Shown here: in pieces, positions 5,945 through 8,034 of the stretch
Numbering within the stretch: position 1 is the stretch's first letter
How the letters are laid out: every line of letters begins with the position of its first letter
Assembly: GCA_964368275.1 (NCBI GenBank)
Contig: CAYJAQ010000055.1
Span: 1-8,034, forward strand
Length of the DNA: 8,034 nt
Origin: CAYJAQ01 sp964368275
GTDB taxonomy: Bacteria; Bacillota_I; Bacilli_A; ML615J-28; CAG-313
Direction of reading: 5' to 3'
Notes under the pieces: generated by a model
Database searches by the model: none
What the model was told of the DNA's origin: nothing
The model's input: the letters and a program-made list of their open reading frames with translations, nothing else
Translations under genes and position numbers: made by a program

Positions 5945-6952
5945 ATGATTATGACGGAAAGCATTCTCGATAAGAAGATGATTGATGGTGATGAGGTTGA
6001 ACAAACCTTACGTCCTCAAAGTTTAAATGAATATGTTGGTCAGTTAGAACTAAAAGAGATGTTAAAGATCTATATTTCGACTGCGAAAGAACGTGAGGAG
6101 AGTTTAGACCATGTATTACTATATGGCCCACCAGGACTTGGTAAAACGACCCTTGCATATGTTATTGCAAATGAAATGGGAACACATATTAAGACAACAA
6201 CTGGCCCAGCGCTTAGTCGCCCTGGTGATTTAGCAGCCATACTTTCTTCACTTGAACCGGGTGATATTCTGTTTATCGATGAGATTCACCGGATTCCCAA
6301 AGTAATAGAAGAAATCTTGTATTCAGCTATGGAAGACTTTGTGATTGATATTGTCATGGGTAAAGATTCTGCTGCTACAACACTGCGGATTGACTTGCCG
6401 CCATTTACGCTAGTAGGAGCTACCACGCGATTTGGCGATTTAACTTCACCACTACGTGATCGTTTTGGTATTGTTCATCAGTTGAAATATTATTCTGACA
6501 GTGAATTACAACAAATCATTAATCGAACATCGCGCATTTTTAATTATGCAATTGAAAAAGATGCTAGCGAAGAATTAGCTAAAAGAAGTAGAGGCACACC
6601 AAGAATAGCTAATCGACTATTCCGGCGCATTCGCGATTTTGCACAATATGATGGTAGTTCAGTGATTACACGTAATATTACTGATTATGCATTGAATAAA
6701 TTAAACATTGATAAAGCAGGGTTAGATGATAGTGATCGTCGCTATTTGACTTTCTTAATTGAGCGCTTTAATGGTGGTCCTGTTGGCTTAGAAGCTTTAG
6801 CAGCAACCATCTCGGAAGAATCGGTTACCTTAGAAGACGTAAATGAACCATTTCTCTTACAAGAAGGTTATATTCTACGTACACCACGGGGTAGAGCAGC
6901 GACGGAAAAAGCCTATCAACACTTAGGTTATCGACAAGGTGGCATGCTATGA
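5945..6952 (+). CDS. ruvB: Holliday junction branch-migration ATPase RuvB
   Basis: RuvB is the hexameric AAA+ motor that RuvA loads on Holliday junctions to drive branch migration. The 335-residue sequence is complete. It has Walker A GPPGLGKTT (61-69), Walker B DILFIDEIHR (107-116), sensor 1 GATTR (158-162), arginine finger Arg171 in SPLRDRFG (168-175), sensor 2 Arg220 in RGTPRIANRL (216-225), and a C-terminal winged-helix domain (about 258-330) including GGPVGLEALA (277-286). The start at 5945 has an AAGGA site 9 nt upstream; an in-frame ATG two codons later (5951) is possible but less well spaced. The stop overlaps the queA start by 4 nt (ATGA), so queA is probably translationally coupled. 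Its partner ruvA is not upstream on the same strand but diverges from the shared gap. Confidence 0.98.
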   Translation: MIMTESILDKKMIDGDEVEQTLRPQSLNEYVGQLELKEMLKIYISTAKEREESLDHVLLYGPPGLGKTTLAYVIANEMGTHIKTTTGPALSRPGDLAAILSSLEPGDILFIDEIHRIPKVIEEILYSAMEDFVIDIVMGKDSAATTLRIDLPPFTLVGATTRFGDLTSPLRDRFGIVHQLKYYSDSELQQIINRTSRIFNYAIEKDASEELAKRSRGTPRIANRLFRRIRDFAQYDGSSVITRNITDYALNKLNIDKAGLDDSDRRYLTFLIERFNGGPVGLEALAATISEESVTLEDVNEPFLLQEGYILRTPRGRAATEKAYQHLGYRQGGML

Positions 6953-7974
6953 GAGTAGATGAATTTGACTATAATTTACCAGAACATTTGATTGCTCAGA
7001 CTCCGCTTTTAGATCGCTCGGCTTCACGCCTTATGGTAGTCGATAGATTGACGGGTGCTATTAGTCATCATCACTTTGTTGATATTGTTAATATGCTCGG
7101 TGCTAATGATTGTTTAGTGCTTAATGACACCAAGGTAATTCCCTCACGAATTTATGGGCGTAAAGAAGATACTGATGCACTTATTGAAGTTCTTTTATTA
7201 AAAGAGACTTCTCCAAATGAATGGGAAGCCTTAACAAGACCAGCAAAGCGTGTCAAAGTTGGAACAACTATCTCATTTAATAATGGTGCACTAATAGCAA
7301 TTTGTGTCGGCATTGGTGAAGAAGGAATTAGAAGATTTAAGATGGAATATCAAGGTATTTTTTTAGAAGTCCTTGAGCAAATTGGTCTTATGCCTCTTCC
7401 ACCTTATATTCATGAGAAACTCCAAGATCAAAATCGTTATCAAACAGTTTATGCAAAAGAGTACGGAAGTGCTGCTGCACCTACAGCTGGGCTCCACTTT
7501 ACTAGTGAACTTTTAGCCAAACTACGCGTAAAAGGTGTTCAAATTGAGTATGTTACATTGCATGTCGGCCTAGGAACTTTTCGTCCGGTAACAAGTGATA
7601 CAATTGAAGGACATCATATGCACAGTGAGTATTATCATATGAGTGGTGATGTAGCCAAACGGCTTAATCAAGCAAAACAAATGGGAAAACGAATTGTCAG
7701 TGTTGGTACTACCTCAACACGGACTTTAGAATCAATTTACCAAAAATATGGTGAGTTTGTTGAGTGCCATGAAAATACTAATATCTTTATTTATCCTCCT
7801 TATGAGTTTAAAGCAGTTGATGCGTTAATTACTAATTTTCATTTGCCTAAGTCAACATTAATAATGCTTGTTAGTGCTTTGGCGAATAAAGAGATCATAA
7901 TGGCGGCTTATCAAGAAGCAATTAATCAAGAATATCGCTTTTTCTCATTTGGCGATGCGATGTTTATAAAATAG
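6949..7974 (+). CDS. queA: S-adenosylmethionine:tRNA ribosyltransferase-isomerase QueA
   Basis: QueA transfers and isomerises the ribosyl group of S-adenosylmethionine onto preQ1 already placed at tRNA wobble position 34, giving epoxyqueuosine, the penultimate step to queuosine in GUN-anticodon tRNAs. The 341-residue length is normal. Family landmarks are LNDTKVIPSRIYGRK (58-72), GSAAAPTAGLHFT (173-185), HVGLGTFRPV (205-214), HMHSEYY (223-229), VGTTSTRTLES (252-262) and the C-terminal DALITNFHLPKSTLIMLVSA (291-310). IFIYPPYEF (279-287) has proline where IFI.PG is usual. The ATGA overlap with ruvB indicates a coupled two-gene operon. In many Bacillota the order is ruvA-ruvB-queA-tgt; here a terminator follows queA at once, so tgt is not part of this transcript. 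Confidence 0.98.
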   Translation: MRVDEFDYNLPEHLIAQTPLLDRSASRLMVVDRLTGAISHHHFVDIVNMLGANDCLVLNDTKVIPSRIYGRKEDTDALIEVLLLKETSPNEWEALTRPAKRVKVGTTISFNNGALIAICVGIGEEGIRRFKMEYQGIFLEVLEQIGLMPLPPYIHEKLQDQNRYQTVYAKEYGSAAAPTAGLHFTSELLAKLRVKGVQIEYVTLHVGLGTFRPVTSDTIEGHHMHSEYYHMSGDVAKRLNQAKQMGKRIVSVGTTSTRTLESIYQKYGEFVECHENTNIFIYPPYEFKAVDALITNFHLPKSTLIMLVSALANKEIIMAAYQEAINQEYRFFSFGDAMFIK

Positions 7975-7996
7975 GATCATTTTTGATCCTTTTTTT
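7973..7996 (+). terminator. Intrinsic terminator after queA, overlapping its stop codon
   Basis: AGGATCA (7973-7979) pairs with TGATCCT (7984-7990) around a TTTT loop, followed by T residues to 7996. The first two stem bases are the last two bases of the queA TAG stop. The remaining 38 bases to the window edge are AT-rich and show no gene I can support. Confidence 0.88.
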
Positions 7997-8034
7997 CTAT
8001 GTATATTTAATGGCGTAAAGTTAATATTTATGCT

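Noticed and set aside
5640..5945. Possible LexA (SOS) operator controlling the ruv genes
   Set aside because: I looked for the Gram-positive CGAAC-N4-GTTCG type operator. Only isolated half-sites (such as CGAAC near 5668) occur inside ruvA, and none lies in the ruvA-ruvB gap.
1..8034. Mycoplasma-type code with TGA read as tryptophan
   Set aside because: The low GC suggested it, but both visible tryptophan codons are TGG, the genes are full length without internal TGA, the upstream partial gene ends at TGA before ffh, and the T-box specifier is TGG.

Overview
The window looks like core chromosome from a low-GC Gram-positive bacterium. Coding sequence is AT-rich, Shine-Dalgarno sites are purine-rich (AAGGA or AGGA type), promoters are sigma-A-like with extended -10 motifs, intrinsic terminators carry long T runs, and there is a T-box riboswitch. 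The standard genetic code fits: both visible tryptophan codons (one in the phosphatase, one in queA) are TGG, and no reading frame needs TGA read as Trp. Protein sequence style suggests Bacillota near Erysipelotrichia, but that placement is a weak inference.

Left part (1-1508, + strand): the last 19 codons of an upstream gene, probably ylxM, lead into a complete ffh (SRP54 GTPase). A perfect 14-bp hairpin directly after the ffh stop also serves the convergent gene on the other strand.

Middle part (1510-5879, all - strand), in transcription order: ruvA (5879 to 5310); an approximately 430-bp gap with a near-perfect promoter and a tryptophan-specific T-box leader; trpB (4882 to 3644); a HAD-family phosphatase of phosphoglycolate-phosphatase type (3644 to 2991) overlapping trpB by 1 nt; a terminator; a promoter; and a CNNM/HlyC/CorC-type membrane protein with DUF21, CBS-pair and CorC_HlyC regions (2826 to 1510). 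trpB and the phosphatase should be expressed when uncharged tRNA-Trp accumulates. No trpA or other trp gene is in view.

Right part (5945-7996, + strand): ruvB and queA overlap by 4 nt (ATGA) and end at a terminator whose stem includes the queA stop codon. ruvA and ruvB, partners in one Holliday-junction motor and usually adjacent on one strand, are here divergent across 65 bp. The ruvA -35 box lies against the ruvB ribosome-binding site.

I see no mobile element, CRISPR array, tRNA or rRNA, and no convincing undescribed system. The most informative points are the tryptophan T-box on a trpB-phosphatase unit without trpA, the split divergent ruvA/ruvB arrangement, and the repeated TTGATATAAT extended -10 element.
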